This document shows positions 34,254 to 43,900 of a stretch of DNA of 64,000 nt, piece by piece. The position numbers and the translations under genes are program-made. The stretch lies in assembly GCF_001598215.1 (NCBI RefSeq), contig NZ_BCXJ01000007.1, positions 1-64,000 of the forward strand. The letters run 5' to 3'. The notes beneath the pieces were generated by a model that had not been told where the DNA came from, made no database searches, and worked only from the letters and a program-made list of their open reading frames with translations. The DNA is from Shouchella clausii. GTDB taxonomy: Bacteria; Bacillota; Bacilli; Bacillales; Bacillaceae_D. Within the stretch, counting starts at the first letter, position 1. Each line of letters begins with the position of its first letter.

Positions 34254-34273
34254 CAAGGTTCTATTTAATAAGT

Positions 34274-34702
34274 TTAATATTCTAGTCTTCCCTCAAGTAT
34301 ATCTCTTTGGTTCAAATATTCGCCGTAATTTCCTAAAAGGAGTTCACCCATCATTTTTTCGACATTCCCCAAGTATTTTTTATCCGCTGCTGGAACATCA
34401 GTATCATAATAAACCTCGTCTATTTCTTCTCTAAAAGAGTCATCAATAACAAAATCGCTTTTGCCTTCCTCAATTTTTATCGCTTCATCAAGATATTTAT
34501 TTACAATTTTTTCTACGTCATTATCAAGACTACTTCCCCCGAAGTTAAAAATTGTAACCACCATCATTATTAAAGAAAAACTCATTAAAAAACCCAATAA
34601 GCCATAAAAGACACTTGGAAAAACATGTAACCGCCTATCTATGTATAAATACCCACCTACAATACCTCCCACGATTAAGGCTATCCAAAACGCGCCAGTC
34701 AT
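34274..34702 (-). CDS. Small two-helix membrane protein, unknown
   Basis: 142 residues: two membrane segments (about 4-22 and 30-54), then an acidic soluble tail (residues 58-142) with ILEGRLEY at the end. It pairs with the lipoprotein upstream on the minus strand. AT-rich; probably accessory cargo. No known family. Confidence 0.6.
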   Translation of the reverse strand: MTGAFWIALIVGGIVGGYLYIDRRLHVFPSVFYGLLGFLMSFSLIMMVVTIFNFGGSSLDNDVEKIVNKYLDEAIKIEEGKSDFVIDDSFREEIDEVYYDTDVPAADKKYLGNVEKMMGELLLGNYGEYLNQRDILEGRLEY

Positions 34703-34799
34703 ACACCCTCACCTTTTCTGCTATACTCTTGAACTACAATTAAAGAACCACAGCTATTGCACCAGCGGATGGATCACAGGTGCTTTTTTAAGACTGCAG

Positions 34800-36020
34800 T
34801 TATTCGTGGATGACTAAGTAGTCTTCCACAACGTCGTAAGATGATAACGCCATCATGCTCATTTCTTCAAGTTCAGTTGGATCATCAGTCATAAATTCCT
34901 TTAGTGGTTGTACTAGATAGTGTATAAAGAGTTCATCCCTATACAATATGTGATATGTTGCATCTTCCTGATAGCCCTTTTCATCAAAATATGAATCTGC
35001 ATCGCCAGGGTAATTAGAGCTTCGCTCAATAAAAATGGTAAATAGTTCTTCATTGACCGTGTTTGATAAATAAACGAATTCATAGGCATATTCTGCATTG
35101 CCCAAATCATACTCTTTTAATTCAAATTTTTCATGGTCTACATATGGAAAACTGGTTGAAAAGTGATTCGTCACTAGATTTTTTTGATTGTTTAACTCAT
35201 TGTTATTCTCATTTGTTTCTATGTTGCTTCCTTCTTCTATAATCTGGCCTCCCTCCGAGGTTTCCAAGACAGACAACTTTGCGAGCTGTTCAGTTGTAAA
35301 TAAGTCTAATGACAGATTTCTAAAGTTAATATTTAAATCATCGGTCCTTGATATACTCAAAACATTCCCTTCGTTAGGGCAATGATAGATCTCCGTTACA
35401 CCAACAATTGGATAATCCGACTGTTCAACAGGAAACTCTCGTACCAATATACACATATCATGAGCTTCACTTTCGTCTTCAAGACTATAATAATGCTCAT
35501 CTATAAACGAAATAATGTCCGAACTTTCCCAGGGCTCTTTTGAAAGGTAAGTGTTTAATTGTTCGCCAAAAATTGAGGTGGATAAGCCTTTTAAAACATC
35601 TTTTTGATCAGAGTCAAGACTGTATTCTACCGTTGACATAGTCTCTTCAGCAATTTCCTCACCAAATGAATCATAGGCTTTCGAATAGTTAGTTAAAACA
35701 ACGCTATTTTTTGAACTATTTTGCTCCATGGTGGTTAGTAAAGAAGTCCATTCGTATGAATCTATTCCATTGAAATCGCCCTCGTTTTTAGCCGAAAATG
35801 TCACTTTGCTTCGACCTGGTTCAAGCAGATAATCACGCAAATCGAGTTTCTTAAAATTAATTTTGCCTAACTGCTTAATCTCCACGGCATCAAAATCTTC
35901 TCGCATTTCTTCAAAATAAGGTTTGTAGTTATCGTAGTCAGTCAATAACTCATGTTCATTATTGCATGCCACTAAAAAGAATGAAAAACAAGATAGTATG
36001 ATTACATCTCTTTTTCTCAT
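34800..36020 (-). CDS. Lipoprotein of unknown function
   Basis: 406 residues. A clear lipoprotein signal peptide (MRKRDVIILSCFSFFLVAC, lipid on the Cys) leads to an acidic extracellular body with two similar halves containing Phe/Tyr-rich strands, and an Asn/Glu-rich linker near 270-285 (EENNEL-like). No catalytic motif recognised. AT-rich, separated from both neighbours by terminators, and not obviously connected with transfer; a cargo surface protein. Confidence 0.7.
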   Translation of the reverse strand: MRKRDVIILSCFSFFLVACNNEHELLTDYDNYKPYFEEMREDFDAVEIKQLGKINFKKLDLRDYLLEPGRSKVTFSAKNEGDFNGIDSYEWTSLLTTMEQNSSKNSVVLTNYSKAYDSFGEEIAEETMSTVEYSLDSDQKDVLKGLSTSIFGEQLNTYLSKEPWESSDIISFIDEHYYSLEDESEAHDMCILVREFPVEQSDYPIVGVTEIYHCPNEGNVLSISRTDDLNINFRNLSLDLFTTEQLAKLSVLETSEGGQIIEEGSNIETNENNNELNNQKNLVTNHFSTSFPYVDHEKFELKEYDLGNAEYAYEFVYLSNTVNEELFTIFIERSSNYPGDADSYFDEKGYQEDATYHILYRDELFIHYLVQPLKEFMTDDPTELEEMSMMALSSYDVVEDYLVIHE

Positions 36021-36151
36021 TGAATCCCCACCAAAATAGATAATATAGTTTTTGCGATCACATTATTTCTATATTAGCACAAAATTACATTTTACATAAT
36101 ATTTTATGATTCAAGATCGATTGCTTCATTTAAACCAAGAATTTGCACTAA

Positions 36152-36186
36152 AAAACCGACTCGGTTGGCTAAGAGTCGGTTTTTTC
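36152..36186. terminator. Bidirectional terminator at the end of the pilus operon
   Basis: AAAACCGACTC/GAGTCGGTTTT stem with a 10-base loop; T-runs on both strands. Confidence 0.85.
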
Positions 36187-36205
36187 TGTGAGATCATATC
36201 AAATA

Positions 36206-36439
36206 TCAATAATGTTCAACAGCGCCCCTGGTTTTCCCTTGAATCGTAAACAACACCGCCTGATAACCCGTTAAGTGATTGGTATCGCCTAAATCGGCGT
36301 GCATGACATTTTCATAGTTTGTTTTTGCTTGTTCATCCAATGGTACAAGCGGAGCCTTAAAAAAACAAGCAATGACAATGGCGACAACCACTACACCCCC
36401 AATAAGCATCATATTTCGAAACGCATTCGCCTCCAGCAT
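36206..36439 (-). CDS. Small pilin-like membrane protein (77 aa)
   Basis: MLEANAFRNMMLIGGVVVVAI..., one N-terminal hydrophobic helix (about 11-27), then a short extracellular part. Shares the MLE- start and helix placement with 36470-36955 and 45787-45987, which suggests a set of Tad/type IV pilin-like subunits without long leader peptides. Last gene of the TadA-TadB-TadC operon. Confidence 0.6.
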   Translation of the reverse strand: MLEANAFRNMMLIGGVVVVAIVIACFFKAPLVPLDEQAKTNYENVMHADLGDTNHLTGYQAVLFTIQGKTRGAVEHY

Positions 36440-36469
36440 TTCCTATCACCTACCCTTTCGACGTCTTGC

Positions 36470-36955
36470 CTATTCGCTGGCATCCCCTCTTACGCGGCTA
36501 GCGCTCATTCCTATCACGGACGGTTTGAAGAACGATTTCCCATTGATGTTTCCGATTTGCCGTGTAAGCACGTACTGAATCGTTGTACCATAGCGGGCCT
36601 GCTCGTCCCCTCTATCGTAATAAACGTCCTGACCGCCTTCGGTGCGATATTCCCGGATAAAGAACCCGCTTGACTTCACACTGTCATCGGCCCGGTCAGC
36701 AGCAAACAAACACGGGGCGTTATCCTCCAAGCTCTCGACAATGCATCCACCATACAATTTTTTCGCCTTTTCGTTCAGTACGATTTTCGCTTCCTCTGTT
36801 AACCCGCCGTGGCGCTCAATCTGGTAATTCACGTCTTGCTGGAAACTGTTTACTTCATTGAGCCTGAACATGAAGATGACGGCCACAGAGATGAGCATGA
36901 CGCTCACAACTCCAATAAACCACTTCGCATATTCCATCACAGCACCTTCGAGCAT
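36470..36955 (-). CDS. Pilin- or TadE-like protein
   Basis: 161 residues, MLEGAVMEYAKWFIGVV..., ATG after AAAGGAG. One N-terminal membrane helix (about 10-32) followed by NSFQQDVNYQIERHGGLTEEA and a soluble domain with two Cys (GGCIVES and NAPCLF) likely to form a disulfide outside the cell. The N-Q-x-E-R-H-G-G-L pattern resembles pseudopilin-like proteins next to tad genes in Clostridia and Bacilli. Probably a minor subunit of the plasmid pilus. Confidence 0.65.
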   Translation of the reverse strand: MLEGAVMEYAKWFIGVVSVMLISVAVIFMFRLNEVNSFQQDVNYQIERHGGLTEEAKIVLNEKAKKLYGGCIVESLEDNAPCLFAADRADDSVKSSGFFIREYRTEGGQDVYYDRGDEQARYGTTIQYVLTRQIGNINGKSFFKPSVIGMSASRVRGDASE

Positions 36956-37084
36956 ACGTATCCACTCCTTTCTGCTAAATGTAAATATATGGTAATAACC
37001 TCTATTATACCGTGTTTTTCTTTCGATCGCTGCTTTTTCGACAATCTAGAAGTCATCATTGTTAAACGATTCTCCAGTTCGCGC

Positions 37085-38044
37085 TTACTCTTCTTCTGCG
37101 CTCTGCACCTGTGCTGACGGATCCATTATCACACTATTTAAGTCCAAATCCTTAAAATTATCGAACATAAGACCTACGCCGAGCCCAGCAACGAGAATAA
37201 AGCTGGTCATTACAATTTTCGTCGGGAACATGACAAAACGGCGCAATTTCATATGAATGATCTCATCGATGGCGCTCATCATCTCCTCACTCGCATTGCG
37301 GCCAAGTTCGTCGATAACCGACACATCGAACGTGGACTGCTGGAAGTCGAAAATCGTGGACATAAATAGGTAGCTCATATCTGTCCCTGATGATCGTTCG
37401 GCAAAATCAGTGAATGGTTTAAGACTCTCAGGATCATATCCCATCTCCCCCATCAACTGATACAAGCTACGCCTGTCGGACTCATTGTCCGTCCTTTTTA
37501 AAATCTTGTTAAAGATCGTGTACAACGCAGTACTGCCTCCTGAAGCTTTTAAATACGGGATGATCAATCGCGTAAATTTCAAGAAGTTCAACTGTCGTTG
37601 AAATTTCCACGCCTTATAATACGTATCGACTTTCTTTGACTGCATTTTGTAAAAAACACTCCCGAGAATGGGTCCGGTCATATACAACCAAACATGAAGA
37701 TACGCACCAGCAATACATCCAAGAAGGACGATGAATAAGGAAAACAACACGCGTTTTCTCTGGAACTTATCAATGTTCTTGGTTGTATCCCCCATCTCCC
37801 TAAGCTGGTGGTATAACGTGTCCTCAGCGATCTTTTCCCATATCGACGGCTTGACTTCCGTTCCCGGGTCCGCTTTCGTCTTTTTCCCTTTACGCACCCT
37901 TTCCCGGTTCTTCTCTCGGTTTTCCCTCCGGACTTTTTCCTGTTTTCGGACGCGATTTGCCTGCTTTAACTCCCTACGCGTCGTCTGGCGGGTCGAACGC
38001 CCGGACACATCCGTTGTATTTGATACACTAGTGGCACGGCTCAT
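37085..38044 (-). CDS. TadC-like inner-membrane platform protein
   Basis: 319 residues. The N-terminus is highly basic and Arg-rich (1-60). Membrane segments near 98-135 and 280-302 bracket a helical cytoplasmic domain (LGEMGYDPESLKPFTDFAERS-like and FDVSVIDELGRNASEEM). This is the T2SSF/TadC plan: a platform that couples ATPase motion to pilin insertion. Stands directly after the TadB-like gene and two genes after the ATPase. Confidence 0.8.
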   Translation of the reverse strand: MSRATSVSNTTDVSGRSTRQTTRRELKQANRVRKQEKVRRENREKNRERVRKGKKTKADPGTEVKPSIWEKIAEDTLYHQLREMGDTTKNIDKFQRKRVLFSLFIVLLGCIAGAYLHVWLYMTGPILGSVFYKMQSKKVDTYYKAWKFQRQLNFLKFTRLIIPYLKASGGSTALYTIFNKILKRTDNESDRRSLYQLMGEMGYDPESLKPFTDFAERSSGTDMSYLFMSTIFDFQQSTFDVSVIDELGRNASEEMMSAIDEIIHMKLRRFVMFPTKIVMTSFILVAGLGVGLMFDNFKDLDLNSVIMDPSAQVQSAEEE

Positions 38045-38086
38045 AACGACAGGGCTCCTTTCTGTTTGAGATTATAGTTTGTCTTT

Positions 38087-38908
38087 TTATTTCTTCCGAA
38101 TCTCCATGACAGAATCATCGAACAGATAGCCGACGAACTGCTTAAAAAACAACGACAACATGAGAAGGTACAAACCGCTTGAAATGTAGCCAACAGGATG
38201 TCTCGCGAACGCATCCAAGTAGGTTTGGAAACCAAAACTTATAGTAAGTGCGATAATGAGAATAGCCGTAATGATAATCAGCTGTCTCATGTCCCTCAAA
38301 TGATTGCTTTTGGCTTTCTCATACGCTTCTTGTTTTTTTCGAATATCGTTGTGATACGTCTTGATGTCTTTGAGAGTGTCGATGTTGTTCTTTCCTTCAA
38401 TCATCGCGGTCTCAAGCTGTTCTAAAAACTGCACAAAAATAACATCGTCATCATATTTATCGCTAAGTGAAATAACCGATTCCCGTATCCGTTCGTCGTC
38501 GGAACCAACAAGCATTGCGTAGAAGCGTTTTAGATCTTCTTTAAACTCCCCATCTGCCCTTTGGATGACCTTTCGTATCGCCGTCAAGACAGTCTGGTTG
38601 TCATCGGTGAGTACCTGCGTAATATTATTTAAGAACTTGTTGCGCTGATTAAAGCCTTCGAATTCGTACTGCTTCTTGATGGATTTAGGGAGCAAAACCA
38701 ACGCTCCATAAATCGCCCCAATGATAGCGCACACAGCGGATATCCAACCGTTGTACAAAAGTAAAAATGAAAAAGCTCCAAACAATCCTGCAGGAAGCCC
38801 GACGTAATTTCTGAAGTCTTTTACACCGAGCTTACCGCCATAAGCAACACGGTAAGCCCGCAACTCATCCACATTCATTGTTTTTTTCTTTTTGGTCGCG
38901 ATGGCCAC
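38087..38908 (-). CDS. TadB-like inner-membrane platform protein
   Basis: 273 residues from a GTG start (MAIATKKKKTMNVDELRAY). Membrane pairs near 38-75 and 208-260 flank a cytoplasmic T2SSF-like domain (FLNNITQVLTDDNQTVLTAIRKVIQ; LLQAMIEGKNNIDTLKD-type block). TadB and TadC form the membrane platform of Tad/Flp pili. Lies between the ATPase gene and the TadC-like gene with short spacing. Confidence 0.8.
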   Translation of the reverse strand: MAIATKKKKTMNVDELRAYRVAYGGKLGVKDFRNYVGLPAGLFGAFSFLLLYNGWISAVCAIIGAIYGALVLLPKSIKKQYEFEGFNQRNKFLNNITQVLTDDNQTVLTAIRKVIQRADGEFKEDLKRFYAMLVGSDDERIRESVISLSDKYDDDVIFVQFLEQLETAMIEGKNNIDTLKDIKTYHNDIRKKQEAYEKAKSNHLRDMRQLIIITAILIIALTISFGFQTYLDAFARHPVGYISSGLYLLMLSLFFKQFVGYLFDDSVMEIRKK

Positions 38909-38942
38909 GACACCTCACCCCTCTCCTTTGTTACCCTTTTGG

Positions 38943-40685
38943 TTATACGCCCTCGCGGCTCAACTGTCGGCGTTTTTGATTCACAATGTTCAATATGTCT
39001 TGTTCCTGCATGTTTCGCTTTGATTCAGATGAGGATCGTTGTAGTTGTTTGCTCTGCTGTTTTCCAGGTTTATTTAAACGAGCCCGGATCGACTCATCCT
39101 GTTTGGATTTTACTGGTCTAGATGACTTCTCCCTGGCCCTCTCATTGTTGTCCACCCGTTGTTTCGCCTGGTTGATTTTCCTTGACGTAGCACTGGAGGA
39201 ACCGGAGGAAGAACCAACTTCTGGGGTGATATAGCCATCCTGATTCGTGTCGTAATCCAAGGACTTTTCCCCTTCAACGGGGTTGTACACCGCTTTTTCC
39301 CGGCCCATTAGGACGTCGAGCGTTGTCCCCATCGCCTTTATTTTCGCGTGATCCGGACGGCCGTTTTTATCCAACGGAATAGTAGATTCAAAACTTGACG
39401 CCTTTTCCGGATCAAGTGGGCGCTCCGATTTGAAATTCGCCGGAAAATCTAACTCCAACATTGCCTCTTCTATTCTGTCTTTAAACTTCTGTGAGACATC
39501 AAACGTCTCAAAATGAAAAACGCCGTCTACAAAACGCTGCTTGAATATAGTCCTATCGCCATCCGGATTGAACTCAATGATTTCAGACAGATAGCGAACC
39601 ACATGGCCATAATATTTTGCCTTTCGGATATGTATCCCGAAATCAAAATACATCCGGATGTCTTGCTTTAAGGCCTCTTCGGACAATTCGTATCCCATTT
39701 TCGCCATGTTAATAAAACGAGAAGGAATCGCACGAGCTTCTGTAGCATGCAAACTCGTAATAATGGAATGCCCGGAAAGCACCGCCTGAATCATCTCGTA
39801 GGCTTCTTGACCACGCGTCTCTGTGACCATGATCCATGTCGGATGATTACGAAGACCCGCTTTTATGAGTTGAGTGACGCTAACCCCTTCTGATGTAACC
39901 CAAGAATACACATCTTTATCTTTAAACATTTCCTTCATAAACGTTTCCGGCGTATCCTCGATTAAAAGAATCCGATCATCGAACGGGATAAACCCAGAAA
40001 TCAATTTGTGAAGCTCCGTCTTCCCTGTACCCGTTGTTCCCGAGATAACCATATTCGATTTTGTAATCGCCGCCGCCCGGAAAAAATCGTACATAAACAT
40101 TGGGGCGAAGCCCTCGAAGTTGTCTTTTGTAAGGGCAAGCCTCGGCCGCACCACCCGAATGGCCATCGTCGTTCCGGATTCAGGTGCCGTATTTTGTGAG
40201 TGCACAGCATTAATTCGCGCATGCTTAAATCGGCCATCGAATATTGGATTTTTCGCCGTGAACTCCTTATTGTTAGCACTGGCGAACTTATGGATCAGAC
40301 GCACCATATATGTGTCCGAAATCTCAAAATTTGTATCAAAACGCTGTTTGTTGTCATTCGTCTCAATAATGAGCTCCTTGCCGTTGTAGCCGATATCCGT
40401 AATGGATGGATCTTGTAAAATTTGTTCGATGACGCCTGTCCCAATGGTTTCACGGGCCACATATTTAATCACATCTTTATTACCCTTCGTCACATGTTTG
40501 TGGTCTCGCTCTATAATTCGTTCAAGCCTTGCCCGCACATCCTGGTCAAAGATTCCTTCTACTACAAGGTCCGCATGGCGATCAATAAGCGCTCTCCCTA
40601 TCTGCTCAACATCTGTTCGGCTGATTAACTCATGAGGTTCTACTTTTTGCTGCACCTGCTGTTCTTTTTTTCTACCTAGTGCCAT
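38943..40685 (-). CDS. tadA: TadA/CpaF-type pilus assembly ATPase
   Basis: 580 residues from ATG 40683-40685 (MALGRKKEQQVQQK). An N-terminal domain with the CpaF-type IGTGVIEQILQDPSITDIGYNG block is followed by Walker A SGTTGTGKTE (about 217), Walker B ILLIEDTPE (about 239), a His box VLSGHSIITSLHA and Arg-rich SRFINMAKM, so it looks active. The C-terminal ~120 residues are an unusual Ser/Arg/Gln-rich, probably disordered tail. It powers assembly of a Tad-like pilus. Promoter region: TATAAT near 40780 (minus), operator-like site at 40788-40811, and a GTGCATGCAC palindrome just after the start point. Confidence 0.92.
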   Translation of the reverse strand: MALGRKKEQQVQQKVEPHELISRTDVEQIGRALIDRHADLVVEGIFDQDVRARLERIIERDHKHVTKGNKDVIKYVARETIGTGVIEQILQDPSITDIGYNGKELIIETNDNKQRFDTNFEISDTYMVRLIHKFASANNKEFTAKNPIFDGRFKHARINAVHSQNTAPESGTTMAIRVVRPRLALTKDNFEGFAPMFMYDFFRAAAITKSNMVISGTTGTGKTELHKLISGFIPFDDRILLIEDTPETFMKEMFKDKDVYSWVTSEGVSVTQLIKAGLRNHPTWIMVTETRGQEAYEMIQAVLSGHSIITSLHATEARAIPSRFINMAKMGYELSEEALKQDIRMYFDFGIHIRKAKYYGHVVRYLSEIIEFNPDGDRTIFKQRFVDGVFHFETFDVSQKFKDRIEEAMLELDFPANFKSERPLDPEKASSFESTIPLDKNGRPDHAKIKAMGTTLDVLMGREKAVYNPVEGEKSLDYDTNQDGYITPEVGSSSGSSSATSRKINQAKQRVDNNERAREKSSRPVKSKQDESIRARLNKPGKQQSKQLQRSSSESKRNMQEQDILNIVNQKRRQLSREGV

Positions 40686-40787
40686 ACCTATCCCATCCTT
40701 TCTGCCTAGTTGCATTCGTATTTATACATCAAATTAACATAAATACTAATATTTACCAATTGTGTGCATGCACCTATTATACGATAC

Positions 40788-40811
40788 AAAGTACTGTGTG
40801 TATAGTGTTTT
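40788..40811. promoter_or_regulatory. 24-bp operator-like site, copy 5
   Basis: AAAGTACTG-TGTGTA-TAGTGTTTT, immediately upstream of a minus-strand TATAAT serving tadA. Confidence 0.4.
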
Positions 40812-40884
40812 TGAATTTATTTGAGCGTACAGTTGTGCCACTCAGATAAGCATGGCGTACTGACGTAATAGACAAGATAAATCT

Positions 40885-40918
40885 AAAAAGAGCCTACCTG
40901 ATAATTGACCAGGTAGGC
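40885..40918 (-). terminator. Terminator after the giant secreted protein gene
   Basis: GCCTACCTG/CAGGTAGGC stem followed on the minus strand by CTTTTTA. Confidence 0.85.
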
Positions 40919-40930
40919 GTTACCTTCAAA

Positions 40931-43900
40931 TTATTCATCCGTGCCCCAGTTCTCGGGTATGTCATTCTGCACCATCGGATGTACCAAAAGTTCATCATCG
41001 TCTGGGGTGCGCGAATCCGTGTGATTGAACATATAGGCATATACATCAATCAAACGATTTACATCAAGGCTCATACGATGTGAACCAAGAGGCTCATCTG
41101 TTACGAATGATGCGTCGTACTTACCTGTATCGTCAATCCAAACTGGAACATAAAGACGATTTCCGGCCTCAAGAGCGTCACCTCTTATTTCGCCGTTTTC
41201 TTTCTGGGTCCCCGTGTACGTATAACCGGTTCCTTGCTCCAAATACACCTGAGGTAACTCATACAAACTCACTCGAACATCTTCTTCTTGACCATTTGAA
41301 GGAGCGTCACGATCAAGTGCAATCGATACTCGATCGTTGTTTTTATAACCCGCACCCTGGTCATAATACGCGAGTGTTGAATCAACCAAACGATGGTCTA
41401 AAGCAACCGATGCATCAGTTGAATAATTTACTTGATCAAAACGCTTTGCAATGTCTGCCATTCGATCATTTGTATAGGACAACACTGAGTTGTACTCAAA
41501 TCCATAGCCGGATTTCACACGAGTCTTTCCCGTCCATGAAAATTCAATTGTCTCGTTATATGTGACCATCTCCCGACCACGTTCACGTTCCGTCATGATG
41601 ACACCCTCAAAATTCAATCGATGTTCATCGCCATCATCCTCAACATCCTCTTCGGTTAATGTCCCTTGGATGGATGTATGGCCGTCAGTATCGAGCACCG
41701 CACCGTCCGGATGGACCCATACATGAGTAGGATCAATCCCCTCAATTCGGACTTCATAATTTGCCACGTCTGCTTTTTCAAGCATTTTGGCTGGAATATG
41801 CAGTTCGTTTTCTACTTTAAGCTCGTTTTGTTTATACTTCTTTTCGGCCACCTTCTTGCCAGATTCCGTATCATAGATCGCTAGTGTGACGTTTGAGTTC
41901 TTCACACGTTCTATATCTTGCACATGCTGTGCAACTCGAACATAAACAGGTAATCCCTGATCGTGTGGATTCGTATAAATCTGAACCCGCTCAAGAGATA
42001 GCTCTAAATCAGCACGAATCATATAGCGCACCCTGTTTGATAATGGAGACAAACGATAGTTTGTATCTGAGTTGATCACGGTTTCACTGAAATACTCGTC
42101 CCCGAATTTGTTTCCGTCTGTCTTAATCGTCACATCTATCGCAATCTCATCCTGATTGGTCAACTTTCCATCGATGTGGAACAACAAGCTCACTGCGCCA
42201 TCCAACTGGCTTTTGCTACCTGTATACTTTACCCACCCATCTTTTGTAGGGTCGATCTCATGCGGGCGATCCGAATAAATTGGCTTTTTGTTCAAATACA
42301 CGGTCATGTCTTTGTCTTTATCAAGACGCTTAACCGATGTTTTAATGTCTTTGATAACAGCTGAACCGCTGTATTTCGAGCCAATGCTATCCCCGGATAA
42401 TGGAATAACCGTTAACCCTTTTACACCTTGTTCGTCTTCAATCGTTGTATAAGGTGATAATCGAAGCGTAAATTCGCTATCCAAATCACCATACATCTCA
42501 TTAATCGATTGATATATCCCAACCATACCAACCTTCAAGATGCTCGTCGATCCCTTGCTTGTTCGACGGTGCTCCGGTCGGCGATCAAGCTCAGAGTGAA
42601 TCACACCTTTAATTTCGACCCGGCTGCTCACGCCACTTGTTGACAACGCAAACGGATTGATCGTTGTCTCGAACTCGATATCATCTAACGTAAATTTTTG
42701 GTCTGAGATGAACAACTCCCATGTGAGCACTTTCTCACCATTTTTAGTTTCTGTTACAATTGGATCGGTTTTAATATTCCCGATCTTTCCACTTCCAATT
42801 TTATAATCCAATCCTTTTGGCAATGTATGCTCGATCCTTACCCCTCCATCAGCACCATCCGGCAGGCCACTATTGCGCGGCAGCACAATTCCATTTTCGG
42901 CTATCCATTTAATCGTTTCTGAGTTGTAATAGGAATCTTTCTCTGCTGAAATATTGGTGCTCACTTCCGCTGGAACAACAGCAAGCGTTTCAAAGTTAAC
43001 GGTCGAACCGTTCGGTGTTTGAATCTGCTCCATTTCGCCGTCCTTGTTCCATTTTGCCGGATTTCCGTAAGAACGGTTACTTGATATATCAACGCGCTGC
43101 TCACGATTTTCATCTGGATATACGTAAAAATTTGTCACAGTGATGTTTGGAGTCCCATTTTTTGTTTCTGATCCAATACCGATGTTTTCGTGCTTCACGC
43201 GAAGTGGCATTTCCGGGTCACTTGTCCGTTTTGGACCAATGGCCGTACGGACATCATTCTTTAAAGCGCCAACTTCGCCTTTTTGACGGGCTTCCTTGAA
43301 CGTATCATACCAATCGTAATCATCAATTCCTTTTGCAGTAAACGACTTAAAGGAGTTATCTTTAAATTTCGGTACGCCATACTGCACGAATTGTTTTTCT
43401 TTATTGTTGCGAACTCGATCAAGTGAAATATTCCAATAACCAGCGTGATAAATCGATCGTTCGGCTTCTTTTGCGTACTCTTCAGTTAGTTCAAAGGCGT
43501 CTGTATTCCAACGATATACGCCTTCATGACCACCATATAAATTCACGTCCGTCCATAGGCGCGAACGCAAGAACACATCACCCCCAACAATCGTAGATGC
43601 GTCCCCTTTTGATACAGACGCCCAGCCTGAGCGGGAAGTGCCGAGTTGTTCTTTACCTGGATTGGAGATGAAATCGGTTTGAGCACTTAGTCCTTCCAAG
43701 TTATTTCGTTCCGTGAACGAACGTGTATGCCCTTTGTTGATTGCTTCGTACTTCCCGTTTTCATCTGTATATCCCACCAATGTCACCTTTGCACGGTACG
43801 TTACATTGTTATGATGGGGGTTTGTTTTGTTGTTCTTTGCACCAAGCCGGTACTCATTGGATGAAAATAGGATAAATGTTCGGGATGCAAACAATTTATC

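Noticed and set aside
41080-41565. Plus-strand 161-aa frame within the giant secreted protein gene
   Set aside because: Antisense shadow; the minus-strand frame is continuous with a signal peptide and good ribosome-binding site.
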